Positions 33,585 to 53,200 of a stretch of 64,000 nucleotides of DNA are shown here, in pieces. Location of the stretch: assembly GCA_964019415.1 (NCBI GenBank), contig OZ025879.1, forward strand, positions 2,416,310 through 2,480,309, in the 5' to 3' direction. Numbering within the stretch: the first letter of the stretch is position 1; each line of letters opens with the position of its first letter. Below the pieces are notes generated by a model. The model saw only the letters and a program-made list of their open reading frames with translations, was not told the origin of the DNA and did not search any database. The position numbers were made by a program, and so were the translations under genes. The stretch is from Ianthella basta. Its lineage: Eukaryota > Porifera > Demospongiae > Verongiida > Ianthellidae.

Positions 33585-35026
33585 TTATGTGCCTTTGAGT
33601 TGATTAATAATGGCGCTTTTGTCAAACTTGGACATTTGCCAGTTCAATGCCTGCAGGCTGACTCCTCCAGAGAGGAATGATGCAATCACAGCACAGACAC
33701 ACAGCCCAAAGGAGTAGTCTTCGACTGCCAATAGTGGTAAGTTGAGAAGGCGGAGGTCTGTAGCACTGAACACAATGACTGCTGCAAGATAGATCACACC
33801 TGTTAGGAGGGACATGCTTTAGTATAGGGTGCAGTCATGTACACTGTTACAGGACTAGATCAGTGATGAAAGTTACCATCATAGCATGCACCAATGAACG
33901 TGCACTCATGTGCAGGTCTTAATCATGCAATTGCATGTGAGCACTAACCAGTACAGAAATTGGCAGCGGAGCTCATGAATGTGAAAAACCATGAAATCCA
34001 TGCCAGAAGGATTAAAACAAGTGCAAACCCAGAGAGAATGAATCCAGTAAGGGCCAAAGCAGCTGCAGCATGGACTCCATATCTTGCTGCATGGACACAG
34101 GGTTGCATTTTGTGATATATACCACTGGGTATTGTCAGGGGGATATACACAACACATCATCATAGGTGGCGGGGCCTATAGGGCTGAAGGGCTGAAGCCC
34201 CCCCCAATGTTCTAGAAACCTAACTTAATACGCATAGCAGACATACTATAGCTGAACCAGTACAGCTCCCCCAAAGTTTGTAAGCTTCCTCCGCCTATGA
34301 TCATCATGCATCCTACAAGGGTTAAGTCAGGTCTCTTAGCATGAAGAATGCATGACAGTTAGTCCCGTGGGAATTGTGCCTACCTTCAAAACACTCATTG
34401 ATGGGGGTCCTGTTACACACAGCCATGCCATGCTCCACACATGCACTGGAGGTACCATTGCATGTTGTAAACAGTCCAACATGTGTGTCATTGAGGTTGG
34501 CCCAGCTGTTTGTGAACACTGACACTCCCCCCAGTGCCACAGCTATCACGCAGAATGCGAATGCAACTAACAGCCACTGAATATGGCGCATTGAATGCAG
34601 AAGGAAAACATCAACAAGAATGCATGGTAACCAAAGCCGCTGTCAGTAACTATAGCTAGTATTTAGCTGCTCAGCAAGGAGCTTGACTAACTGGCTGGAA
34701 GTAGATGCCGCAGAGGCAACGCGTCCCCCTTTCGTCGGCGAAATTGTCCGCCTCGCCAGTGCTGGCTGCGCCGTCGTTGTCGTCTTCGGCTGCACTGGCC
34801 ATGGACTCCCTGTCTTCTACATGAGAGACTGTCGTGTGCGTGTGTGTGTGGGGGGGGGGGGGGGGGGGGGGGGGCAATTAAGTCTGAAAAGCAAGACACA
34901 TGCGCTCTCAGCACGAGTGCGACGCTTACCTTCTTCTAGCTCTTCGGCATCTTTATCTATCGCCTCTCGCGAGTTCCACACCTCTATTGGAACTAGTTCC
35001 AGCGAATCTGTTTCCTCCTCCGCCAT
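33585..35026 (-). CDS. Claudin/PMP22-like four-helix membrane protein (tandem gene 1), long N-terminus
   Basis: Exons: 33585-33799, 33949-34086, 34384-34576, 34692-34816, 34930-35026; 255 residues, phases consistent. The last three exons match genes 2 and 3: helix 1 (WLLVAFAFCVIAVALGGVSVF), a first loop with W...GLF..C....C (SWANLNDTHVGLFTTC) and extra cysteines, helix 2 in the shared 138-nt exon, then helices 3 and 4. Two 5' exons add a ~74-residue acidic cytoplasmic extension (MAEEETDSLELVPIEVW, EEDDNDG-like) ending in IYFQP, which aligns with the FQP/CQP end of the short leaders in its neighbours. An internal Met at 34591 would give a shorter protein without the extension. A G25 run precedes the second exon's acceptor. 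Confidence 0.78.
34850..34874. repeat. G25 homopolymer
   Basis: Twenty-five G on the plus strand, read as a C-rich tract upstream of the acceptor at 34817 in the minus-strand gene. Confidence 0.95.
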
Positions 35027-35375
35027 TGCATGGAACAGGCCGTCTCTGAGATCTAGCGTCTTATGCTGTCGCGTCAACTTCGCGGTGAGCTCGGCACACC
35101 CACGCAGTTTACACCCTGCCCATTGCATGGCGTACACACCTGATGAACCAGGTGATACATAGTAAATAAGCTCATTTCATTAGCGTACGCCTCACTATAC
35201 CATGTGTCAGGGCAATTCAGCAAAGTGTTCAGATCTGAAGGTGAACCATGGGAAAGCTTAGTTTCGTCCTTTACTCCGGCCACACGTGAGACTTGCAGTA
35301 ATACACAAACAGAATGGGGCCAAGGTACTTAACTCTGTGGACAATAGACGCAATTACATTGTACCGCAGCTACTG
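35027..35375. other. Intergenic region upstream of claudin-like gene 1
   Basis: About 350 bases between the AnmK stop and the claudin-like start. The minus-strand frame stays open for ~37 codons above the chosen ATG, so an upstream start at 35137 cannot be fully excluded. Confidence 0.4.
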
Positions 35376-38039
35376 TTATGACTGCTGCTTGCTCTGGTGC
35401 AGGGAATTGGAAAGGAATGACGAGTGCACTGGAGGCAACGTAGGTGATAATGGCAAACACAGTTTGCCTAGCACTACTTCTCTCCCAGCTCCTGTGGCTT
35501 CTACATAGATAAAGAGAGAGACACTGTGTAGCTACATAGGTACATGATGCATTGAAGGACAGATCTATTGTTAACATTACTCCATACACGTGTCCATAAG
35601 GGCTGTAGGAGCAATGGACCGGAGAAATAGAAATAGCACTGTGCTAGTAGCTCCCTCCTACTCCCCAGATTGTTTGGTAGTGTTCAGCAGGGACCAAACT
35701 ACAGTGTACATTATTTGTTCTGATGCATAGCCCAGTGCCACACACTGAGTCTTGCAAATCAGCCAATGTCATGGTATCAGTCCTTGAGGATAAAACCTCT
35801 GATTAGTGTCTCTTTCTACAGCTAGAAAAGTGAAGTATATTGCCCACTTTACCCCTTTGGCACCCTGGACTTTACCTGGGACATTGCTGGGCCTTTGGTG
35901 TATTGTCTCATGAGCTAGGAGAGCGAAGCACACAGCCTGCAATGCAAGAGATGTAGGAAGGAGGAGACATTAGTATCATGCACTCATGCACATTAATATA
36001 TACGGACTTGACCCAGATCTCACAACCACGCCACACACCTCTTTGCCATCAGGGTCAATGCCAACAGCATCAGTAGTGCACACTTGAAACTTTTGAAACC
36101 TTCTCTGTAGACCTCTATTACAGAAAAACGAAACAATTCAAATCAGTGCAACTTCACTAAAAAAAACAGTCCTGACAACCATACCTGCAGGCTACACTCT
36201 ACTTACTTCATCATCATTGGATTCTTTGCTCCACCGCCACTTACAAACAGGTCAAGTCCACCTCTGAAGTCACCCAGAAGAGGCTCAATGAAGGAGGAAT
36301 AGTTTCGCACTACTGCCTCACAAGTGAACTCTGCATGGACCGGCCAGCAAGGACAACTGTTTTGAACTATGACTACAGTGCTGCAGGCATTCAGGGTAGT
36401 ACAGCAGGTTCATGTAATCTTGTAAACGTTCCCAGCTGTGGGCAGCTGTTGCCTAGGATATACGTTGAACAAAGCCATACACAACTATACATTATATGTC
36501 ACACAGTCTGTATCCTAGGTAACCACTACCAGTCCAACAGTGATTTCAAGACTATAGAAATCTGCTGTGTTATAATATTATTACCAAGATTGACTGATTC
36601 CTATCATTTCCTCCTTTATGCTTCTACTTTCCAGAGTTACAGGAATAACTTTCACCATAAATTATTTGGCATTTGGTACAAATGTGCTTGACTGGCAATG
36701 CCCCCCCCCCCCCCCCCCCCCACTGTAGGCTACCTGTTGCTGTTCTGACTACATCTGCCTGATGTAAATCCAGTTCTTTTGCTTTCTCACACAGTTTCTC
36801 AACATAATGCAGACCATATCTTTCCCTCCCTGTGCTTTTTGGTGGAGATTTCTTCAAGAAATCGTCATTGAGTATAAGAAAATCCAAAAGATCTTGTGAC
36901 AGTGAGCCTGCCATGCCCTGCAAGTGGGCAACACTAACAATTCACAATACAACTTCACATAAAGGCTACATCATTGCACTCACAATTTTCCCATCATTGT
37001 CATAAGGGAGGTTGAAGTAGCGCTCCATCAAAGAGTCCACCACCATATTGCCTGAGAAATACGTAGGTGAGATGAATGAAGTGTGACACATAGCATTGAG
37101 GTACTTTGCCAGTCACACTTGCAAACGTGTGTGGCAAGTCTTCAACTTGACTCCCACTTGTTTGGCTCCCTTCCAAATATACCGTGCTACCATTTATACT
37201 ACATCAGCTGTGATCGCCATAGCATCACTACCACTAGTAGATGCACACACAAACCTGGTCCACAGTCAAAGGCAAGGACCTGCTCTTTGCTGCTTGTGGC
37301 TGAATCAGTCCTGTCCCCCAAGCTCTCCTCCTTGCTAGGTATGGCAGGAAGGCACATGGTCAGATTGCTTATACCGCCAATGTTTAGCATCAACCCAAGT
37401 CGTCCACTGCTGGCAAAATGGCTTCTGAGAAGAATGCGGTCCAGAAATGGCACAAGAGGGGCACCCTGCCCACCCACACTCATGTCAGCCAAGCGGAAGT
37501 CACCAACAGTGGCAATGCCAGTCTCACATGCAATAGTGGAGGGGTCACCAATCTGCAACGTGGATGAGACAGTGTGGCCAAAGAGCACCTGAGGATCCGG
37601 CTGGTGCCATACTGTCTGACTGCAAAGGGGGGAGGGGAGGGGAGGAGTGCAATATAGCTAGCAGACTCACTTAATAGTGCTACTGATGAAAGACAGTTTC
37701 TAGTGGTTGGAGAGCTAAATTACTGTGGATTATCGCTGACCCGTGTGATCCTATAACAGACACCGTGTTCAAGGGAACGCCTGTATCTTGTGCTACTTTG
37801 CAGGCTGCTTCTGCAAATATCTTTCCCAGCAAGACGTTCCACACGCAAACGTCTCGCACACAACCGCAAACTGACAACTGGAGAAGTTGTTCTTTGAGCC
37901 CTGTGGGAAAGGAATATGTTCGAAAGCCAAGTGTACGTATGTTGTACGTCAGCGAGACGTCTCCAGTGGTCGTAATTTCCACGATACATGCATCAACTCC
38001 ATCCAGACTAGTTCCTGAAATTAGGCCAATACACAGCAT
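35376..38039 (-). CDS. anmK: Anhydro-N-acetylmuramic acid kinase homolog
   Basis: Exons: 35376-35500, 35876-35936, 36039-36114, 36207-36330, 36734-36917, 36984-37051, 37255-37619, 37741-38039; 433 residues, all phases consistent. Family blocks appear in order: GLISGTSLDGVDA (phosphate 1 loop), LLGKIFAEAA, IGSHGQTVWHQPD, LQIGDPSTIA, VGDFRLADMSVGGQGAPLVP, LNIGGISNLT, FDCGPGNMVVDSLM, YDNDGKIQG, PPKSTGRERYG, VSGGGAKNPMMM, TTDAVGIDPDGKEAVCFALLAH and TGAGREVVLGK. In bacteria AnmK opens and phosphorylates 1,6-anhydro-MurNAc in cell-wall recycling. In an animal it may salvage peptidoglycan sugars from food or symbionts. The eight introns-and-exons structure shows it is resident in the host genome, not contamination. 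The ultimate source may be an ancient bacterial transfer. It is divergently paired with VPS52. Confidence 0.93.
36701..36721. repeat. C21 homopolymer near an AnmK splice donor
   Basis: Twenty-one C on the plus strand, i.e. a G run 12 bases inside the intron after the donor at 36733 of the minus-strand gene. Confidence 0.95.
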
Positions 38040-38185
38040 ACTGATACTTGTACATAACTGAACATGAATAATTGTATTGTAACAACGCATGGCCTAAGTA
38101 TTATTGCATTTTATTACTATACGTAGATATGTTAGTCTATTTATATAAATCCTACATACACTCGCATATTGAGCAATTTGGTAAA
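38040..38185. promoter_or_regulatory. Divergent AnmK/VPS52 promoter
   Basis: Only 146 bases separate the two start codons. The region is AT-rich with a TATA-like TTTATATAAAT near 38138. No CCAAT or E-box is evident, unlike the divergent promoter at 20357-20507. Confidence 0.5.
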
Positions 38186-45993
<7,808 letters not shown>

Positions 45994-46649
45994 ATGCACA
46001 TAACAGGCACATATATAATTATGGTTCCTGCAGAACAATTTTTTGAATTTTTGACTGCTCATTGCAAATAAAATGTACGTGTAGGTCATCATACCAAGAT
46101 GCATATGTGCATGCTTAAAGTTTTAATATTGCATAATTTTGTGCATACAATTATATAGAAGTGTGTGCATGTGTTGCATGGCTTGTATTGGCTTGAACAT
46201 AGAAGCTAGTCTATATCCCTAGCCTATGCATGTATATATAATTATAATTATGCATAAAATTAATAATAGTAGAATCCAAATATATGTAAGAGATGCTTTG
46301 TCTAATTTCATCATAGTCAACTCATACGATACACACAAGTGCAATGTCATGCACTTTTAATACTTTAATTGGTTGCTTTCCACACTACATACCTATATAA
46401 TATACCTTCATCAGCGATGACAACCATTCACTGTACAGGTACACACACACATACAGACAAATATATGATGCAATATATACGTAATTATACTATTTTACTG
46501 CAAGCATCAATTCTGTTACATTCAAGAAAATAGTTGATCCTACACAATAGTCAATAAACACACAGCAATGTAATCCCCTATTGTACTATTGTGTGTTACT
46601 AATTCCTTATTCTGAAAGTGTTTCAGAAATATGTGTGGTTACTTGAATA
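45994..46649. other. Convergent intergenic region
   Basis: AT-rich 3' flanks of VPS52 (plus) and the sacsin-HEPN-PARP gene (minus). Contains TATATATAATTATAATTATG near 46231. No gene visible. Confidence 0.6.
46067..46072 (+). terminator. VPS52 poly(A) signal AATAAA
   Basis: AATAAA occurs 74 bases after the VPS52 stop codon. Confidence 0.7.
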
Positions 46650-47257
46650 TCATTTCTTGTAAGTTATCAGATACTCGGGATATGAGTGATCATTATCATA
46701 TGTGATATACACAGTGGACCCATTGGTCTCTCCATTGACACTGTCGTACCTCCGCCGCACTTCACCCTGCCACTGCCCAGTGCCCTCACGCTCCGGTGGG
46801 ACTTGAAACTTGAAAGGAGGACTGCGGTGGCTTGCTCCTGTCAGCACTCGTGCTACCAACATCTGATGATACCCGTCCCTTGTCTTGTGGCTGTAGTCAA
46901 CTGAATAAGCTGATTTGACGGCAAAGTAGTTCCCTCTGCCCCACATCCCATCTCCACTGTAGCGCATGTCAAAACCTGAGTCGCCTTCATATAACTCCAC
47001 AGGCTTTGTGTCTCTTGTTCCATGATACAGCATCTTCTCCCCACTGTTCTGCAGTGTGGGATCATTCTCCAGGGCAGTCTTCTTGCTTATGTACTTCCTC
47101 CACAGAAGTTTATTCTGAATACGTTGGATGTGATGGACTTGTGCTGCAGGGAGGGACTTTAGGAAGTGGGTCTTTCTCCTGGTAAACTCTCTACTCACAG
47201 GGTCCACCATGAAGACCTGACATTCTGAAATCTGTGTCTTCCAATCCTCTGGAAAGC
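46650..47257 (-). other. PARP catalytic-domain terminal exon
   Basis: The exon begins exactly at the PARP domain (FPEDWKTQ, then RIQNKLLWRKY). The H-Y-E triad is complete: His in LYHGTRD (near 47025), Tyr in GRGNYFAVKSAYS (near 46915) and Glu in YPEYLITY (near 46675). The last block resembles the tankyrase ending, so poly- rather than mono-ADP-ribosylation is possible. If it were a separate gene, its start would have to lie in the 2.3 kb up to 49551, where no convincing first exon is seen. Confidence 0.85.
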
Positions 47258-50200
47258 CTGCAGTACAGTGTGTCAGAAACCGTTAATACCTGATTGCACA
47301 TGCAAAACTAGGAGCTAACAACTATAGTTACACATATACATAATGACAGCACAGTACACATGTAACCAATGGTCAGTATGTAATGCAACGTGAGTGTAAA
47401 CTACAGTATACTCTATGCCAGGGTACACACATATTTACTTGCAGTCAGAACAAATTTGATGCCCATCATGCATTGCCCGGGAAACACTACATAGCAAACC
47501 TTCAGTATTTGGCCACATACAAGGGCTGTATACAATTAAGTTTAACTTCATTATCAGACAGCACAGTAGTGCTGTCTATATAGGGATGGTGGTGGTTGTT
47601 TGTATGCTGTACCGTAAAATTAATACTCTAAAAAATTGAAAATCTAAAAAAGTTCGCAAACTTCCAGCGATCTTGCCTTGACCTGCTCTAAAAATTTGAT
47701 ATATTGGTTGTCTCTAAAGTTTGGGAAAACATCTAATGTTATGTCGCTGTTAATTTTGCCTCCATGCTCGATGAACATGAATGCTTCTCCAATGCTGGGG
47801 TTCCACACCTCCTTGTAGACATGATATCCGCAAATAACACACGATACTGTTACAAAGAAAGCGCCAGCGGCAGCCATTTTCTGTACAAAGCCTTCCTGAA
47901 AATGGCGGCAGAGAACGCTCCAATTTTGCAAGAAGGCTCTAATTTTTGCAAGAGGACAGCAAAGAAGATGATATTGCCTCCTAAATTTCAAAGGTTAGAT
48001 TTGAAATGCAGATAAAGTTTACAAATTTTTAGAATATTTACGGTGGCTCATGAAAGAGAAGCGCGCACATGTACACACTTTCCCCAAGGATGCATTTACT
48101 CCTGGGAAATGAGTCAACACACAATTGGCGCCAATACACCGCATCCATTGTTCACCGCTTTGCTTCTGTTGTGGGCTGAGCCAAGCTTTCTAGCATGTGC
48201 AATCCAGCTGAGCCAAAGCAAAGCGCCAAAGCCTTCGTGATGTCTCCGCGTATTTGTGCGTCACTCGTTTTGTTGGGTACTGCGGCCACAGGTCTGCATG
48301 CGCACTGAATGTTCCTGGTCAGAGTGCGCAGGAACAGAAATCAGTGACACTGTTGCACAGCACTCAAAAGTACTACTGAGGCAGCGTGGAGAGGATACGA
48401 AGCGACTTTAGCCTTGTCCTATGGCGAGATTACCACCAGTTCCAATGCAGCTCCACAGCAAGACGCACTAAAATTCAAATTGGGGGCGATTCAATTTTTT
48501 TGATAAATCACTTACTACATGCCTTTGATGGTGTACAGCATATTTACTGCACTCGCCCTCGGGTCTCATGCAGTAAATGCCCTACGCCATTGAATGCGTG
48601 TAGTAACTACTACTTATGTCCCAGCGAAGGTGCTCCTACATGTAGAGAGCGCCCTCAACATTTCCCACGTTTTGTCTTCTTCTTCTTGTTCTTCTCTGAC
48701 AGCAGTAGTGCACGAACCAAAGAGTCCATCAAAACACTTCTAACACCATATTGCACCACAGTTTGCTGGCTGTATTCCTTTGTAGGTTAGAAGGCGGCGC
48801 AGCGTAGTGCAGAAAACGACACTTTCCAAGATTCCCATCGTCGTCATGCTGGCCAAGTAGCCTTGCATAGCTAGTCCCTATTTCATCACCCCCACTGATG
48901 AAATAGGGACTGGCTAAACAAGGACTGGCTAAACAAGGTTACTGGTCAAGGGGGGTGACGCCATTTTTGAATGATGTAATACAACTGGATGAAACCAAAG
49001 TAACTTGTGCCATTGTGAGCAGCTGCAGCAGTTAGCTTGTGTGCCGTCTGAAGGACATTTGCGGTTGTGCATTTCCCTGCCATTTTAATCACTGCATGGT
49101 TGGCTTCCGGTCACTGTTTTCTCGCTGGGTTAGCGCGGAACACCTAGGTGCTAGAGCTCCAGGATCACAAAAATGAGGTAAATGCCTGCACCATGCAATG
49201 CTCTATGGCTGAGACTGAGTGTGTTGTTTCAGCTTAGCTGCCCGCTATAAAAAGTACAGAAACTAGAAACAATAAAATTTTTCTACAAAAATTTTAAGGA
49301 TGTATGGATGGCATAAATAGGACAGATACAAGTAAAGTCTGTTACACAGCGGAGCATTAACCATCATCCCTACATTCAAGGGTGTAGGACTATAAGGTGT
49401 GACATTCTTGCATGCAGGGACAATGGTTAATGCTTCACCGTTTAACAGCCTTTACTTGTTTCTGCTCTTCATATGCTATTCCTACATCATAGAAATTTCT
49501 TGATATTTCTTTAGTGTTACACTAGAACTCTAGTGAACACAACCTACGTACCTGTGTCTTTGTCAATATCTGGTACTGACTTGGGAATAGCAGCCAGCTC
49601 CAAGTTGCCACGGAACACATCCAATGATCTAATCTGGGTAAAGAAGTGCGTTGTGGCTGTGAGTGCAGTGTTGACTGTGGTGTTGGAGTGTGTGAGGCAG
49701 GGAGGGCCTTCACAGGGGTCGGGATGGCGGCAGCAGTCACGGTGTTCATTAATGGGACTCACATACTCCTCCAGACCTTTGGCCTCTGGAGGACACTTTG
49801 GGTGCTTCTGCAGTTGTTTGTAGAGCTCGACAATGTCACTGGAGCGCTGAAGGTCATGAGGCAAACCACAGTAGTGGAAGAAGATGGCTTTCAGGCTCTT
49901 CTCCAATGCCTCATGGCAGAAGAAGCAAATGGCATTGGGAAATTTGTACTGCACTGTGGGTGCTTCCCCTCCACTAAAGAAAACTGCTCCCTCTTTTGCC
50001 TCCTTCTTGGAAGCATGCAAGTGCGTAGCCAGCTCAAGGTCATTTTCTGCTTGAAAGACCCACATGGCAGCATCCATTCTGCTTGTGCTAGGTCTTTCCA
50101 GTTGGCCAGTCTCCATCGCATTGCTCCACACACTTTGGGAACCCTTTCGCTCTTTCTCCTTAGAACAAGTGCTCCACTCAAGATACAGGCCAGTGAGATG

Positions 50201-53200
50201 AGAGATATCCCAGTTACTCAATAGGTATAGAATTTTATCTTCCCTAAAGAGGGTGTTTTTGATGAAGGCCAATCCATCTCCTGTGGGATTAGCAGCTTGC
50301 AGGATGACACCAAACCTTCTAATGAGCTCTCCACACTTCTGCTTTCTCTCAGCTGGTTCATAACACACACAGCAGAGGTAGTGCAGGTGAAACAGTATTC
50401 TCTCAAGGGCAAAGCAGACTTGCTTCACGTTACAGATTCTCAGGGCAGAGTGAACTATCTGCTTCAGATCTTCACCAATACTACTTTCACGGACAGGACA
50501 ACACAGCACTTTTGGTGCCTCCTGCACTACACTGTCTGAGAGTACCATTCTAACTTCACTTTCTGTGGACTGCCTGCAAACCACTAAACTACTTTCCTGT
50601 GCTGTCTTCTCTGGGGATACCTTCAGCTGGAGCTGTGGGGGAAGCCCAGGTGTGACACCAACCACCCTAGCACAAACAAGAGTGCCATCAGGCTGACAAT
50701 ACTTGACAATGTCATTCATCTTGAAGTCAGAGAACAGCAGGAAGTCAGCATTGCTGCTTAGAGCTACTGAAATGCCAGGATGGAATGGGACGGACCCCAC
50801 ATAGCTGAGGAGACCATGGTCATCTAGAGCTTGCTCAAATTGAGATGGATGGCTGCAGTTCAACATGGCTGACAAGTGACTGGACTCCACTGATTGAGTG
50901 AGTGCCTTACTCAACTCCTCCACAAAGTAACTTAATAGTTCATTGCCTTTGATATCTTTTGAGTGGCATGCAATGAACAGCGTACCCTTGTGAAGCAGAC
51001 AACATTGCTTTTGTTCACTGCCATTAACAGTCTCGCCCCTGTAGCTTAGTGTGGTGATGACTTCATTAACACACAAGAAGCGGAGCTGTTGCACCTTTAG
51101 GATTGCATCCTCCTCCTCCTTCAGAGGCTTACGCTTGGCCTTATTGTGAATGATGCGGCACACACCCCTTGCAAACTCACTGGACCGGATAAGACTGGCT
51201 ATTGTGCCAATAATGATGCAGCCATGATCACGGCCCTGCTGCTTTGCAAACAACTCATACATGCACTGGTTGTTGTCATCTTCAATGTATGGGTCCAGCT
51301 CTATTGAGATTACATCAGAGAGGAACTTCACTCCCAAGCAGCGGGGAAGAGTCACTACTCCAGTCTGTGCTTCTGGTGGAGGCTGAGAGACGTACTTCAT
51401 AAGCCCCAATGGCAATCGTCTTTGGATCCATGGGGCATCACTAAACACCAGCTGATCGGATAAGGCGATACCACCTCCCAGTGCTGGCAAGGGAATGGGA
51501 AGTTGGATGTTCCTTTTAGCAGTTTCCTCATCTTCCCTCACAAGTGACACTAGAGCCTCATAAGCTATTATGCTCTTCTGTCTCAGCAAATCAAACTGTG
51601 AATTAGGCATCCTTGTCTGTGTTTCATGTAACGCCTGCAACACATGGATGTAGTGGGTGACATTGGGGTCTTGCTTTAAACCCAGTACTTTCAATAGGGA
51701 ACTGAACTGCTGAAGAGAGGCAGGGAGAATCTGAAGGTATGGTAAGAGGCAACGTTGCTGGCTGGGAAGGTGCTCCACCACTTCAGAACCCTTCACTAGC
51801 CAGTAGGTTTTGCTGTCTTGATTTTCAAGAAATACACACTTTGCTGTGAACAGTTTTCTCTTCACCAACTCCTCATGTTGGCTTAGTCTTGCACATAGAT
51901 ACTTGTAATGTGCAAAGAAGATGTCCTTCAACAGTTGGTACAGGCGAGTTACAGCAGTAGATTTTGCCACATAGTCACATAGCTGGAGGAGGTTGTCACA
52001 GACCAGGGCTACTGTGACATCCTGGATGCCCAGAGACGATGTGACATATTTGGGATTGGCAAATGCCTTTGTATGGAACCTTTTTGTGATGACTCTCGCC
52101 TGAAACCCAACTACCACTGATGTCTCACATTGCACATCATTGGTGCACAACACTGAACCTTCAAATGTGATCCTCCTTGGAAAGTCTCTCACTCTGGCTC
52201 CAACTGCTGACAACTCTTTTACCACTTGTGACAGCTGCCTTGGCATCTCTGCAGGAACAAATCCTAGCTTGGACACCTTGCTGAGGAATAGTTTCATTTC
52301 CTTGTCTTGTTGACCACCTACTGGTAACCCACAGGGAAAACGGGACACTTTTGAAACAAAGCTATCCAAAAGCACTTCAGCTGCATTGGCTGGGTAACGG
52401 TCTGGAGACTGACAGAACTCACTTGCACACTTCAGCCATAGCTCATTATCTGGTACTGTCTTTAAGCCAAGCTGCCTTAGCAAAGGCAGTTGGTCAGGTT
52501 TGTTCCAAGGTGCAGGTGGTTGGTAAGATGCAGTGAGGAAATAAGACACAAAGGATTCTGTGGGGTCAAAGAAATCTGAAACCTTCTTTATGTTTCCTCC
52601 ACTTCCAATAAAAGCCTTCTTACTGAGTGTACTCATCAGCATGTCATGCTCTGCCGGAGGCAAGGTGTTCTTGCAAGACTCACACACAAAGTGCATTTGC
52701 TTCACTCTAGTGTTTTCTGGCATTCGGTGAAGGCTGGGAATGACTACAGTTTGGTAGAAGTTTGCAACAGCTAGGACCTGTACACCGAGACTGTGAAAGA
52801 AGTTCAGAAACCTATCAGCATAGTCCTTTTTAGTTGTGATGAACAAAATTGACAGCTCTGACTGTAGAGTGTCCAAACCCTCCAAATTCACACCTGCAGG
52901 CAGAAGAAACACCTCCTTGGCCTTGTCAATGGGCCTCCAACTATTTATCCTGCATCCCATGGCACTGAAGATAGGAAGACACTTCAGTTTCTCTATTGTT
53001 TTAGTGTCTCTCCTCTTCAGCAGTTGGCCTTGGCTGATGAAGGCAATGAAATCTGCTATTTCTTCTGCTGTTATCAATAAATCTTGAGGAAATTGAGAGC
53101 AATAATTCAGCAGATCAAGAATGTTGTCTGGAGATGAGGACTGTGCCAAGATTCTGTCCACCACTGAGCGTGCTACTTTAAGTTCACTTTGTGTAAGGTT

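Noticed and set aside
48043-48790. Small plus-strand open frames in the sacsin/PARP intron
   Set aside because: No homology, no splice context and length expected by chance.
49544-49551. Stop of the sacsin-like protein directly after the HEPN domain
   Set aside because: The TAG lies inside a strong donor (GTACGTAG) and phase matches the PARP exon. Retained as an alternative only if transcripts show it.
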